Of a DNA stretch of 64,000 nt, positions 45,921 through 59,900 are shown in pieces (position 1 is the stretch's first letter; every line of letters begins with the position of its first letter). Location of the stretch: NCBI RefSeq assembly GCF_036884655.1, contig NC_088340.1, positions 7,853,501 to 7,917,500 on the forward strand. The letters run 5' to 3'. The translations under genes and the position numbers were made by a program. Source of the stretch: Musa acuminata AAA Group (lineage: Eukaryota > Streptophyta > Magnoliopsida > Zingiberales > Musaceae). The notes under the pieces were generated by a model that saw nothing but the letters and a program-made list of their open reading frames with translations, was not told where the DNA came from and made no database searches.

Positions 45921-47830
45921 GGATGAGAAAAATTAGGAATTGAGTTTATTCTTTTATCCCTCTTCTTACTGCATCCAGATGGGGATTTTCACCATTGCAT
46001 TATGTACTTACTGAGACTAAACAATGTAACTATTACTGTACATAGGGAGCCATCCTTTTCCAATTTTTGCTGTAAATATTATGCTTTAGGAAGGCCAAGC
46101 TCCTTGTTGCTTTGTAGGGCAGAATTCTTTTCCAAAAGTCATATATGTTTATTAGAAAAAGATAATTCTACTGCATGGTTGTTGAATTGGTCAGCTTTTT
46201 CTTGTGATTCTTTGATGACCCAACCTTGGAGTGTAATATTTCTTTTTGTACTGGAAGCAGAAAATTTCCATGATGTGCTTTCCTCTGGCCTCTGGACTTT
46301 CACTTTCTTTTTTACTTTGTTGTAGTAATTATATCTGCATTTCCATTGACTTGTAATATGCTTTTATCCTCTTTTAATAGCTGTTCATCATTGCCATCCT
46401 GTCATCGATGGTGAAGATTGTCTTTATTGACCGGATTGTTTTTGGTGGTTGAAATACTTAATTGCATCATCACAGCTTTTCTGAGGAGCCACATGATTGA
46501 AGCCGTGTTTCAAGCTTGCTCATGATTTGGACTGGGCATGCTCGTGTGCTACATGTTGAGGAGCACCTTGGGACCTATACCTTATAGACTATGGTCTGGA
46601 TTTCTGGTACGCTGCCTACCTTTAAACATTTCCTGTTCCTTTTAACTTCTACCGGTTGATGCCTATCACCAGGACAAATTCTTTACACATGAAGAAATGT
46701 GACGGATATGGAGCAGTTAATCTTCTACTTACCATTGATGCCAAAACATGTTGCATGCAGGGATTATAGACAGTCTTGTGTGAACAAGTTTGCAGTTTCT
46801 TAAAAGCATTATTTAAAATCATTTCCTCCTGCAACTCTCATTCTTTTCAGATCTTACAGAACTTTAGCAACCACAGTCTCACATCCATTTTCTCTTTCTT
46901 TTCAGATTCCACAGGAATAGTCATTGTGTTACACGAGAAGAAATCCTATACATGCAAGAAGACTGGAAGACTTGTGTGGAAAACCACTTAACAAGGTAAT
47001 GAATGATCTACAGGAAGAAGACTAACAATGAGAGATCGATGATGGGAAGAATGAATCAGCTGCTGGTGTTGCAATGAGTTCTTGTTGTGTGTCGAATGTA
47101 TTAGCTGATCATACTTTGACTGGAATTGCAGAATATGAGTTGATGAGGGCCTGGCATTCATGCACAAGGAGCTTCATGCAGATGGAACTCTCTAGTCCCC
47201 CAGCATCTTGATGAACAACAACATGGATCCTTGCATCACACTGCTTTAATGACGGCAATGCAAACAATGATCAACACCATGGGGGGAAAGAAGATCAAGG
47301 AAAACAAGACCAAGATAGATCCTTCACCGAATGCTGCAGGCTTAATTGTTTGACAGATTAAAATCTATTGTTGTTGTATGTTTTGTTTGTCAAACTTCCT
47401 CAAACCATCATAACCTTTTCAAGTTAATATGATGCATTTTCTTTACCACTTATGTGTAGGAAATCAGTACGATACTATTGGGGTTTGAGTTTAGGTTTGG
47501 TTATGCATGTGATCAACTTGTAACACATAAACCAATAGAACTAAAATAAAAAACATGTTCAGAGTCCCATGTTATGGAAATTAGCCAATTAGGGTTTCCA
47601 TTCAACATCACCATATATTTTTATCAAAGGAGGATACAATGATAAGCTGCTGCTGTTCCCCATCCCAGCCTTTGTTTGGGCTTGCAGTGCTGCCACCACC
47701 CTACCAAACTCCTCTTTCTGTTTTCAATATATTTTTTGGATCATAATTAACTCATCTCTGTTTTCAACATAATGAACTCCTCTCTCTTTTCAATGTATTT
47801 TTTAGATCATAATTATTCCTCTGCCAATAA
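45921..47830. other. Spacer, nothing recognised
   Basis: Moderately AT-rich, with frames under 110 codons and no family resemblance. It contains no recognisable transposon. Confidence 0.45.
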
Positions 47831-47922
47831 GCTGTGCTTCCAGCCTATCACCAGAGACTGAACTGCGCAAATTCCCAGAAGAGACTGGTCTTGCTACTGA
47901 AGGCCCAAAAGACGAAGACCTC

Positions 47923-48030
47923 ATGCTAACAAGGGAAGCAGAGACCAGTCTCTACCACGCTCTCCCCCCGCCAAGCAAATCTGAGGACTTCCACTCTCTG
48001 ATGCAGCAGTACAGGCCAAACTTGAGGTAA
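47923..48030 (+). other. 35-codon ORF upstream of the RING gene
   Basis: An ATG at 47923 opens a peptide ending SLMQQYRPNLR, with a stop at 48028-48030. The frame is open for about 37 codons before the ATG too. The stop overlaps a possible donor (TTGAG/GTAACC). It could be an upstream ORF in the RING gene's leader, a noncoding first-exon segment, or chance. It is out of frame with the RING CDS. Confidence 0.3.
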
Positions 48031-48334
48031 CCCCCCATTTCCCTCACAGCTAAAGATCAAGTCCTTTCCTTTCTTTCCCCAGGATCTTGAAGCCCTCCTG
48101 AAGTAGTAGTCACCAAGGTTCACATGGGTGATCGCACTTGATCTCACAAGATTGCAAGCATCTCAGCCTTTCATGAACTGTTCTTGGCCTGTGTCCTCTT
48201 TGACTAGTGCAATTTTGTGTTTGTGCTGCTCCTTCCCCTGTGATCTGAGCTAGATTTGGATGCTAGGAAGAAGTGAGTTGTCAGCTCCCTGGTTCTTGAG
48301 ATGACTTGTGGTTGGTCTCAGATCAAGGAAGGAG

Positions 48335-49504
48335 ATGGTTGCCACACCCTACAAATCCATTAGAGCTCCTTGGCTCCTCCCTCAACCCAAGGTTGATGAT
48401 GGGGTTCTCCATCACCAGTCTTCTCAATTTGCTGCCTTTCTGAAGGATTCACTTCCATGGCCGTCATCCCAACCCCCACCCCCACCCCCACCCGCATCAC
48501 CTTCACCGGGCAGTAGGATTAGCCCCGCAGTCCTGTTCATCATAGTCATCCTTGCGGTGGTCTTCTTCATTTCCGGCCTCCTCCACCTCTTGGTCAGATT
48601 CCTCATCAAAAAGCACCCTTTTTCCACCACCTCATCCCATCCGGAACGGCCACAGGCCGGCGAGCTCGCCGGCTCCGACGCGCTCCAGCGCCAGCTCCAG
48701 CAGCTGTTCCACCTCCACGACTCGGGCCTCGATCAGGCCTTCATCGACGCGCTGCCCGTCTTCCTCTACAAGGAGATCGTCGGCTCCAAGGAGCCATTCG
48801 ATTGCGCGGTCTGCCTGTGTGAGTTCGCCCAAGAAGACCAGCTTCGGCTTCTGCCGGTGTGTGGCCACGCTTTCCACATCAACTGCATCGACACATGGCT
48901 CCTCTCCAATTCCACCTGTCCGCTGTGCCGGGGGGCGCTCTTTGTGCCGGGCTTCACGATCGAGAATCCGGTCTTCGACTTCGACGACCCGAGAGAAGAG
49001 GATGGATTCCCTATGGAGCAGGAGGCAGAAGGTGATGAAACGGTCACCGAGAAGAGGGTGTTCTCAGTGAGGCTTGGCAAATACAAGAACTTGTGCACCA
49101 GAGGAGCTGGGAATGATGGTGGAAGTGGCATTGCTGATGGTGCTGTGAGAATGGAGGAAGGAGAAACTAGCAGCAACAACTTGGATGCAAGGAGGTGCTT
49201 CTCCATGGGCTCTTATCAGTACGTTCTTGCTGATTCCAGTCTCCAAGTTACTCTCCCCAGTGGTCGTATCAAGAATGGTGATGCAAAGGGAGGCAGGGGA
49301 AGGCGAATCAACGAGCAGTCTGCAAGCACTGAGGTTATGGAGGGGAAGAAACTGGGAATTGGGAGCAGAGGTGAGAGCTTCTCTGTGTCAAAGATCTGGC
49401 AGTGGTCTAACAAGAAGGGAAAATTCCCAGTGTCATCGGGTATTACTTCTCCTGATGGGGACTTGCCATGGATTAGAAGAAATGTTGGGGATACACGAAT
49501 GTGA
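48335..49504 (+). CDS. ATL: ATL-type RING-H2 E3 ubiquitin ligase, single exon, 389 aa
   Basis: From the ATG at 48335 the protein has a proline-rich N-terminal segment (about 45-58), one membrane span at 64-91 (PAVLFIIVILAVVFFISGLL) and the ATL-diagnostic GLD motif at 131-148 (GLDQAFIDALPVFLYKEI). A canonical RING-H2 domain lies at 157-199: CAVC, then C-G-H-AF-H-IN-C, then CPLC, with the usual proline before the last cysteine pair. The long C-terminal tail is Gly/Ser/Arg-rich and ends NVGDTRM. ATL proteins are membrane E3 ligases that receive ubiquitin from E2s and often act in defence or nutrient signalling; this length and tail resemble the ATL13/46-like group. No intron is needed, as usual for ATLs. 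An in-frame GTG at 48308 lies upstream but ATG 48335 is the natural start. Confidence 0.93.
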   Translation: MVATPYKSIRAPWLLPQPKVDDGVLHHQSSQFAAFLKDSLPWPSSQPPPPPPPASPSPGSRISPAVLFIIVILAVVFFISGLLHLLVRFLIKKHPFSTTSSHPERPQAGELAGSDALQRQLQQLFHLHDSGLDQAFIDALPVFLYKEIVGSKEPFDCAVCLCEFAQEDQLRLLPVCGHAFHINCIDTWLLSNSTCPLCRGALFVPGFTIENPVFDFDDPREEDGFPMEQEAEGDETVTEKRVFSVRLGKYKNLCTRGAGNDGGSGIADGAVRMEEGETSSNNLDARRCFSMGSYQYVLADSSLQVTLPSGRIKNGDAKGGRGRRINEQSASTEVMEGKKLGIGSRGESFSVSKIWQWSNKKGKFPVSSGITSPDGDLPWIRRNVGDTRM

Positions 49505-50023
49505 TGTTACTACAATGCCTTGTATGTTGTTCTTCATCTGTGATGGCTGATTCGATTCACAATTCTCTTTTGTTTTGCTTACCTTTCATCTCATCTGATA
49601 CTTGTTTTCCCAATGTGGTTTCAGCAATCCTCAAGAAAAAATGATAATTTTAGCAGCTAGTTGATGAATCTTAGATGGTTATGAGTAGATTAACATAGTG
49701 AAACTTGCTACTTTTCAATCCTTTTTGGAGCTGGCAATGAATCTTAGTGGTAATATGTTGTGACAATCATTAGTGAATAAACCTATCCTTTGAATGTTTT
49801 AAGAGACATTCCAAAATTTACATGCCTTGAACTCTGTTTTCATTTTGCCTTTACATCAAGCACTCCAGCCATGATCCAAGTCTAGCATTATTTTTTCTCA
49901 TCCACATCCTGGTTGGTGATTTTTGCTTGGGATTGCATTCCTGAAAATTTGATTAATATAATCCTTGATTCCCTCAGAAAAAAGATTAATGTAATGCCTC
50001 TTTATAGCTTTATAGCCTTTCTC

Positions 50024-50028
50024 TGTTG

Positions 50029-50064
<36 letters not shown>
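50024..50064. repeat. (TTG)4(CTG)9 trinucleotide tract
   Basis: A GTT run passing into a pure CTG run, in noncoding sequence downstream of the RING gene. Confidence 0.92.
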
Positions 50065-50066
<2 letters not shown>

Positions 50067-51407
50067 TGAGATGCCTCTTGGGTGCTGGTGTGACAGCACA
50101 AAGCTTCTGTACTTGTACCTTGAATCAGCTGAAGCCTACAATGGTCTTGTGTTTGTTGTTTTTCCTGTTGAATAAGCAGACTGGGAAACCTCCCAAAAGC
50201 TCGACTGTGGATTCTTGTGATGAAATCACTTGATCTGAAAAGTAAGGTGAGATATGAAGCTCTTGGCTTGAAGCAGTTGTCCTGTCTGAAGTATACTGCT
50301 AGTTCTTGAAGATTTAGCTGATAACATCAATGACACCATGAGGACTCGAATCTAACTACTCAGATGGAAAACAAGGTGACAAAAGGTCAAAGTTACATCC
50401 ACAAGAACTGGAAAAGAGATGATTAGCAGTAACAGCTGGTGAATAAGAATGAAGACTCAATAAGCTTTTAACTTGGATTATTAGAAACTCACAAGGCATT
50501 GTTTCTCAACAGGACAGTGAAAAGTAACTCAACAGATACATCTTAAGGCCAGGAAACAAATCAACTCGAAGCATTAAATGTCATGTAGGATGCAGACTTG
50601 GGTGCAAATCGAGGACCATCCAATTTGCATTGATTTGGTCATGACAACTTTGTGGGACTCGAGTGGGATTTGAAAAGGAGGCAATGATTCACCTACAGAC
50701 AACTAGTTGGTGCTTCTTACGTGATCAAGTCCAGATGATCCATTCGGAAAGTTGTTCTTTTCCATGTAAGAGTTGCACACAAGATTTGGGAAAGAGGCAG
50801 GGAAGTTTGGTGGCAAGTCTTCTTTTCATTCATGACCTTCAAGTTCCTGAGCTTGAAGTATGCCCCACTTGCGCCATAGGCTCGGCTTCCACCATATGGC
50901 CATCGTTTCAACCAACAAAGCATGGAAGAAAGACTATTGAGACCACTTGCATTTTTCTAGTCTGCCATTGGAGCTCTACTTTGCCATCTCTTTCCAGATT
51001 CTCCAGTGGCCCTCGGTGCTCGAAAGTAAACTGCGCACAACTCTCCGCCTCTCCGCTGCCTTCATCTTCTTATCTTTTGTTAAAGTCAATACTTTGAGGA
51101 ATCTTCTTTCTATCTCATTTCCTTTTACTCATTTCACCTCCCTCTTTTCTCATTTTGCAGAATCTTCAGCTTTTCTTTTCCATGATCTCGAGAACAAAAA
51201 AAAGTGGGCAAACAACACAGAAAGTTGTCACAGTTTTCAGCTCAATGCTTGCCTTTTCAGAAGCACTAACATTCAGTAACTATAATATATGCCTATCAAA
51301 TATTAGCCTTGGGCTACATTTGTCACTGTAGAATAAATTTACTGGTTTCCACATAAAGTTGTGTCATTTTGTTCTTATGGTTGTCTGCACCATGAGTGCC
51401 AATTGAT

Positions 51408-51438
51408 TGTTCATGGAACCCAAGGCATTCCATGAACA
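51408..51438. repeat. Perfect 11-bp hairpin
   Basis: TGTTCATGGAA (51408-51418) and TTCCATGAACA (51428-51438) are exact reverse complements with a 9-nt loop. The stem is too short for a microRNA precursor on its own and lacks a T-run, so its role is unclear. Confidence 0.6.
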
Positions 51439-53690
51439 GGTACAGGGAATGAGATAATTCTAGGAGTTGGTGAAACTTTTTTTATATTAGAGTATTTACT
51501 TATATTAATGGGAGTGGCAGGTATATTAGCTGGTCTTTTGTCTTGTTTTCATGTTTAAATAGCCTTTCCATAATGAAACAAAGAGGAAAATTATGTGGTG
51601 TACACTTTGAACAAAGAGATTATTTTTGACAATACTTTTTGGAGGAGGCTATTAAATTAGTACAGTTTTAGATTCTGATTGCAGTCACAGGATTGGAAAA
51701 CACTAGACACCTCAAATGAGAATTAGCATGGTGTGGGATTCTAATTTTCTTTCTCCTCCTTTTATTATGAGAGAGATAAACACTTGCAATACTTCATCAA
51801 GTGAATGTGATAATTAGCAACATCTATTTGGTTGTACCACTAAACATCTATTTGTTCATCTGAATCCGGACTCAAAAATCCAAATAATGTTGGATTGGGT
51901 CATTCGGATTTGGGTATCATCCGAATACAAATTCAGATTGGATTGGATTGGGATATCTAACTAAGTATGCTTAAGAACTTGTCTACTGCCTAAGGATAAT
52001 ACTGTGATCTGCCTATTTCATTTATTCTTTTTATATGATTATATATGCGAAGAATGAAAATGACCTAATAGGCCGAGGATGGTAAAAAGACAAACTTGCA
52101 CTGGCGCTGGAAGTTTGACTTGACCTCAGAGCAAGCAATCTGCCGGATGAGAGCATAAAGAGGCACCGAGGCAGTGTCCTGGTGAAGCATCCCACATGAA
52201 AATGGCAGCAAAAAGGATCAAGGCGCATGAACAAGAACATTTCTCATTCATGGATGGTGGGCCACCGGAGGACAGATGAACTTTAAGATGATGATGCGAC
52301 CAAAGCTGGACTCAGCTTCACTGCTTTTGTGGTGAGCTGCTACTGTCAAGAATGCTGTCACTGTAAGTCCTGTGATCAGAAACAGCAAGTGCTTGAACTA
52401 CAAATCACCTGGAAACATTTGGAATCACTTGCATGCAGAGTCAGCTAGATTGCTGTTGTGTCAAACCCCTTGACACAGCAGCGTGCAATCTTGGTGCCCC
52501 TCCGGTCCACACATGCAGAGTAGGAGACAGCAACTTTTGTGGCTTGGCGGAGGAAATGTGGTGAACAAGTTATGCCACAAGATATAAAGCTCCAAGGTTA
52601 GTCTATGTTTAAGGATATGTGCCGCAGCAAGGCATCTTGATCAAGAGAGACAGTGTGTTATGTTTGTACCAAAAGAGGTAGAATGGGCCATGTTTCCTTT
52701 CATTGCCAAAAAGAATCTGTGTTGGACGGAGGCTGGAAGAGGAATGGCAAAATATTTATATAAAAAAAGAAAAAGAAAAAGAAAAAAGAGGTGTTTAATT
52801 TTTGGACAAATTTTAAAAAATTTTCTAAAAATTCTCGCTAAGCGTCCTTATCTCCAAACATTCCCACATATAGATAGTGGCCAACTTTATCTTTTTACCC
52901 TTACATAACATAGGATTTATTTTTCCACCAAGACAATGGCTTTTGGACCATTAAGGGTTCACTATTGGTTTGGTTTGATTTGGTTCCAGTGGTTTAACAT
53001 CACTAAGGAAATTGGGTCGACAGTGTATAAGTGGATGGTGCTGAGCTCCATTAAGACCTCTATCATTTTTTTTCCTTCTTTTCATTTATCTTTTTGTCCT
53101 TCTTCTTTCGTGTTTTTCTTTCTTTAAATGCTAATCTATTCGTCCTTTTTTTTTTCTTCCTTTATTTATATGATAATATTAAACAAATACTTGCTGAATA
53201 TGATTGTAACTAAGATGATGATATGTTATTAAACACATTCGTTCCTTACATTAAATATAATGATTATTTAATGGCTAAAATCAATAAATATACCTATTTT
53301 AAAGCTTTAAAGTAAAAAAAAAATCATTTTAAATCATTTTCAATGTTTCCTGACAATTTGAAAAAAAAAGAATCAATATTTAACATGTACTTTTTATTTA
53401 ATAATTTATTTATATTTATTTAAATATAGAAATAATGTTATTATATATAATAACTTCTCCATAATATGATTTTATTTTATTTTTATCATATTTTTATAGT
53501 ATATTATTTTAAATTTGAAGATTAAATTTTATATAATTATTTATACTAATATTAGTTTAAATGAATATATATATATATATATTAATTTAATTAATTAATT
53601 TTATTAATTATTATTTAGTTTGGAAAGGTCTACTGTTAACCTAGATCGTTTGGGAGGAATGAAAAGGAGGAAAGACACTTCCCAACACGA

Positions 53691-54330
53691 AAGGAAACCT
53701 AACTGCATAGGTTGCAGCAATTTCACTCCCAACTCATAAACGGCATTGATGTAAACCCAAGTTGGATTCACAACAAACAAGACATATCACAACCAAGTAA
53801 ACAAAGAGACAATTATCCTCAACTGACAGTAGTCGACACTACCTTTCACCAAAAAAGGCTAACCTTGTGTATTCATTCTACTTTTAAGATCCACTACACT
53901 AGAACATAATATACCTCAAAGTCAAGAATGGTTTATCGCATGTTCTGCACATTTAGCAAAATCAAGCTAAAATCTATCCACACGCCTCATACTTATCACA
54001 GTACATACAATGAACAACACCATATGGCTTAAAAATAGATAGCTCTGACAAACATTTATACAACCCCTAGATCAAGTTTCATTGTGACCTCTTCCCTACT
54101 AGCAAGAATGAATAACTTCCGCACACCTCCAATCTAAATGCTTGGTGCTCACCGGCTGAAAGAGTGCAACTGGACATTGTTATTTGATAGCCGATAAACT
54201 ATACATAACACTAAATCAATTATCAAAAAAAATTTCTCTTAATTGTTTAAGAACACACAAAGAGAGAACAAGATAGCACTCTTTCTGCAGAAGAAGAGGG
54301 TAAATTCTTGTGGAAAAGCAGTTTAAAGAC
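53691..54330 (-). other. Probable 3' UTR of the AP-1 gamma gene
   Basis: Sequence directly downstream (on the minus strand) of the AP-1 gamma stop, less AT-rich than the spacer beyond 53640. The polyadenylation site cannot be fixed by eye. Confidence 0.35.
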
Positions 54331-56895
54331 TCATAAACCGGGAGGGAAATTGTTAATCTGTCCTTGTTCCAACTTCTCTTGGTTGTCAACTTTGTAAACC
54401 ATTCTAATACGCATGGCCAGGGGTTTCTGAAATGGAAGAAGGAATGATTAACAATGATAATTCCAGTCATGATGTGGTTATCTGGAAGTTAAAGGAATGC
54501 AAATTATAAAATTCTAGGCTAAAGTTGCCAAAGAAACTAATTTAGAACATCATTTTACATGTACGCATTAAGGAACTATGACCACCACAAATTGTCGACT
54601 ATCACACTTAATTTACCAGGTAGAAAACTTCACAAATTACATTTGATCTTTCTAATGGTGAACCATGCCATCAGAAATTTGGGGAGTTGGATAAATCCAA
54701 CAAATAACAAACTCAGTCTCCTTTAGTCTAAGACCAACTCAAATATTGTTCATATAGTATTTGAGTTTGTAGCACATTACTATTTATTTACATGTCACTC
54801 TGATTATTCTATTAGCCTTTCAGATAATCTATTATCTCACATCCCTTTGAATTTGAACACAAACTTACAATGGCTCGCGTGTTAATTTTGCAGCTTAACT
54901 TAGTCTAGATATACACTTTACATAATTGATTTAATTAAATTATATTATCATGAAATATAGATCTAAAGAAAATTCAGATGAGATAGCTCTCGAACATCTG
55001 GAGCTCATGTACCTGTCCATGCTGACTATTAGTAACAGTAACTGTTTGTGTAATTGTCCCATTGCCATTGGCCGGAAGATGATTGCTGCTGGCTGGGTCC
55101 AAGTGTAGCTGGATAAACTGTAGAGTATGTAAATGTTAGCTCATAATGAGTCTTCAATTTGCAGGTTAGAATTCACAAATCACCAAAAGCACAAACAAGT
55201 ATTAGGGACCTACCAAAGGCAATTAAAGATGAAAAGCATAGCACAAACAAAACTTAAACTGAGACATTCATGAATGAAAATGATTGCATACACAGTCCAG
55301 CACTATATACCTGCATAGATACAATCAAACCTAAACAAGCATTTAAAATTTTCACCTAACTTGTTAAAAGTGATTTCGTATCTCAAATATTATTATACAG
55401 TCATCATTGTTTCGTCTATATATTGAATGCTTTAAAGTTACAAATTACCATGTACACAACTGAGAGACATATAAGTAAATTCATGTCTGAAGGAAAATAC
55501 CACCTTCCAACTATTATTTCTTAGTCTAACATCAGTTTCGAGCACAACAATTTCCAGAAGACAACCTATCAAGATCTTAAGTGAGACAAGTTCTTTATAT
55601 GTTTAAATGGACAAAAAGCATGCTTAAGAATGCTAAGAGTCCTAGATCACCTCTATGTCAATAACTCTAATAAATTAGTGTCGATAACGAATGCTCTTTT
55701 GAAAAAGAAAAAGAAAAAGAAAAGTACCTGAAAGAAAGCAAACATGACAATGTTATATAAGCATACATATAACTAATATATGCTGAGATACCTTTGGCAC
55801 TGCTGCTTGAAAAACAAAATCTGTATAAGCATCAGATGACAAATTCATAAATGTAGCATGGATTTCAGTAACTTGTGGTTTTTCAGGATGCTTTTTGAAA
55901 CTGAACATAATCTTCAAGGTGCTGCTCTGGAAAGCAGTGATAGATGGATAAAGAGGACTTTGATCTCCTGTTCAAGAATAAAAGTAGCATTACCATAATT
56001 TTCATTGCTCTAATAACAACACTAATAAACAAGCAAATGTACCTGCAACAGATCCATTTGATGGCAACACATCCAACAAATCCAGTACTTGAACAGTGGT
56101 AGGAGTAGGTTTAGTTGTTGGTGCAAATCCTAAAATAATATCCAGAGTGGTTAAACAAGAATACAAATATGTACAATTATGGTGTATGATTCAGTATTTG
56201 AATACTTAGTCAACTGTTAACCTTGGTTGGAAGAAACAGTTTCTGGTGAAATATCACTTTGAACAGGTGTTCCAATAGATAACAGATCCATAAGAATATC
56301 AGTGCCCCCTGATGGAGCAATGCCTTAAAAAAGAAAAAATCCAATCAATATTCCTCCAATTTAATGACAAGCCCAAAAGAATTTAAAGTTCAAAGACGCA
56401 CAAAAAAAACTGTTAGTATGTAACTGTGGCACATCCATTGTACCAAACACATGCCACAATTTTGTCAGAATACTTGAAATACAATTATTTTCTAGATATT
56501 TCCTGGACTTTTTCTTAATGGATCTTGATTGATTAATGATAGGAAACATGGTACTTACTAACTGATATTTCATTCCAACCAAATACCATCACAAACCAAA
56601 CAGCTTGGTATTCCCTATTATACGACTTTTCTATTATTTCCTTCATTGGTACTGGATAATACAAATCAATATGTCACTTACAGGTTGGAACTAGTGTTGG
56701 ATAGATATTTAAAACTTTGCTTGCCTTAAAAGAATGGTGTTTACTTAAAGCAATTGCATATATAATATAAGGAACATATACAACCAAAATTTGATTTCTT
56801 GGTATGGACATCATATTATATCCTATCCAGGGGTTAATTGTATCTGTGTATATGTGACATCTTTGTGGTCATATTAATTTCCATATCCGTTCTTC

Positions 56896-56945
<50 letters not shown>

Positions 56946-59900
56946 GCAATTATCACAAATATTTGAAGCTTTACACAGTTACACCTTGATTAATGTTTAT
57001 ATAGAAAGAGCAAAATAATGTCATAGTACTGTTTTTGCTTAAGCTATTTGGTTTGTACACTGGAGTGCAACAGAATGGGACTTCTTTTCCCGACCTCAGC
57101 CTGAAGACTAAGGGAACCAAAGGCTCCAAGGCATCCATTAGATGAAGCTAAGCCCTTGCCACACTAGTACATGTTGCAACTTGTACAGACTGAGGTTGAG
57201 CAGCAAGAACAATCAGAATATATGATATTCATCCCTAGACAAAGTAACAGGACATATATGTCAATGCTAGCATTTGGCATTGTCTCTATCTCTTTTGTAC
57301 TTAAGGTTGTGAGAGAGGTGACCTGAGAGTAAGATAACTTTCATGATGTATGGTTCTAGCACCATAATTGTCTCATAATGATATATGCCATATCTTATGC
57401 TAAAAATGTGAACAAACTTGGCATTCATGGTGAAAGTTCGGTCATCTTTGCTTGATGCAACTTGCATTTTTGTCATCTAGGTTCAGTCTTGAAGACAGCT
57501 TGATCATTTGTCCTTGACTTTTTTGGGGGGGATGACTATTGAGTGACTCAGATCTAATAAAGAATTTGATAACAAATCTGCAATTCATACACAAATGGTT
57601 CACAAGCAGTCAGTGATTTGCAAAACGAAAAAAAAATCAGTGATTTGCAACTGATTCAAACTACACAGTGCATTTAGTAATAATTCCATGTGCTGGTGGT
57701 GGCTTTAGACTTTGGCATTTAGAATAACATTGATGGATCTGACTCTGGCATGCTTTTTCCAACATACGAAAGATAGAGGCATATACTGATAACAAAACAT
57801 TCTTTAGTTATCTAACTTCTTAAAATTAGTTGTATGAATCATTTGTAAGCATTATCTAATTTCTTATTTTCTCCGAACACGAAGTGCCTCTAAAAGCAAT
57901 TGTCAGGAAAGGCGAACCTAATTGGTAGTTGTCAAAATTGTCATTAATGTATAAGAAAAACAATTTGTCAATAACAAATAGCAAAATGGAGGTTAAACTA
58001 ATCCAAGCAAATTGCCAATAGGAATTCAGCCTAAACATGTATATTTACTTTATAGAAGTATGGAACTTATATATGGAAGAAACTACAACCTGAGGATGAT
58101 GAATTTGTCAACTCAATGCCCAACAGGTCATGCAAAAAATCCTTAGAGGTTGAAGTAGGAACTAGAGTATCATCAGAACTCAAATCAAGTAAATCGACCA
58201 AGGGAGCAGCAGGTGGCTTTGCGACACCATTTGGAAGCGTAACTGAAGTTCCAGCTAAAGACATTTGGCTAGATTTAACAGCTACAATGTTTTCTTGTGA
58301 AGAGTTAGCTTTCTTCACCATATAAGCTGACTCATCCAGAACAGGCATTCGCTCAACCAAAGAAGATCTGCATATGCACCAAAGTTTCCAAAATTAAAGC
58401 AACTCCAAGAATGAATTGTTCACTTTCTGAAATTAAAGTTTCAGAATAAGATTTTTGTGAAACAATGGTTGTTACGGAACTAATTCCTCACTTTATGTTG
58501 TCATGTCTCTGGATTATAGAGTTGAATTCAATTGCTCTTTGTTGCAATTCAAGCACAATACTTCCTTTATGCACTGTGATAATCTCTTTTATCCTCCTGA
58601 GCAATTAATTGAGAACATGGTCAATGCCAGGAATCCTATAATATCATAATGTAGATAGATCAAGTAAAATAATTAAGATCATGGAAGGAAAAGTACCAGT
58701 CTAGAACACAATTCAGATGACAACTAGCCCTTTCTTCACTCAGTAATATCAACACAATTTTCATAGAGTAGTGATACCAGAACTAATAAATTCAATTGCT
58801 AATAGTTTGGAGAAAGTAGGCATAATAATCTTGAATGATATGAAAAATTAACATATATTAAAAAGCCTCATAATATACATAGAACTATAAAATATGCAGT
58901 AAGGAAAATTGGGTAGGAAAACTAAAACATGTTTAATGAGATTAATAATGGAAAAAGAAAGATCCTTCTCACTAAGAAACAAGAAAAGCATTATAGTGCA
59001 AAACTGTTACTTATATATTGACATGTACTTAATTCAAACAATTGATTGGCATACATGATATATGTGATTGCATGCACCAAGATCAACTATGAAACTATTA
59101 AGCTCTCACCTTAGACATTCTGACACATCTGGCAGATATACCTTCTTACAGGTCAAGGTAGGTGCAGACAGTTCCTTCAGATTCTGCCTTGTTTGGACTT
59201 AATAATGTACTTTTAGAGTTAGCATCTTTTGCAGGTACACAATATATGAGCAATGATACCAATTGAAGCTAGCAAACACTGCATTGATGTGACATTCTTT
59301 TATTTTTCTTCTTTTTGTTCCCTTTTACCTATTTTCTTTCTAGGGAGGCAGATGCCTATAACATAGCATGTTAAACAAGCAAATTTGAAATACCCACGAA
59401 ATAGCAGTACTTCAACTAGACGAGAGAAGGTGAATCAAGCAAACCTATCTTTCTTCAGTTTACGGGTTCATTATTTTGTAAAATGTATTAGTAAAAAGGG
59501 GGTGATTTTCTGGAAAGCCCTAAATTTTGGGTTTTTCTCGGATAGCACCCCTCATTTCCAAAATGCTTCTAGAGAGCTCCTACTTTTTAAAATGATAAAA
59601 ATGTCCCCCACATGTTGAAGCTTTAATTTTTTAATTTCCCACCATAATCCAAACCAATCAAACTAGTTTGGTATTAAACCAAACTGGCTACGGTACTTTT
59701 GAATAGGGTTTCAGTATTTTTTATTCAACTGAACCAGCTACCGTGTTCTTTAATAGGGCTATAGTGTTTTTTTTTTTTGCTAGTGAACTCAATATAGTAT
59801 AGCCCTATTCAAAAAATACTGTAATTCAATCTTGATTAATTCAAATTCTCATAAATATTAATTATTAATCTTATTATATGTATTAAGGTTTCATAAAATA

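Larger units (their letters stand above)
49505..53690. other. RING 3' flank and 4-kb spacer
   Basis: Holds a (TTG)/(CTG) tract at 50024-50064, a hairpin at 51408-51438 and a repeat-like stretch around 51860-51960 with ATCCGAAT/GGATTGGATT motifs. 53160-53620 is extremely AT-rich. No gene is supported; the 144-codon frame at 50663-51097 starts at a non-ATG codon and resembles nothing. Confidence 0.45.

Noticed and set aside
48552..49070. 172-codon plus frame within the ATL CDS
   Set aside because: Ser/Arg-rich shifted-frame shadow of the RING gene.
50663..51097. 144-codon plus frame downstream of the ATL gene
   Set aside because: Starts at a non-ATG codon, Ser/Cys-rich without domain pattern, overlapped by other frames.
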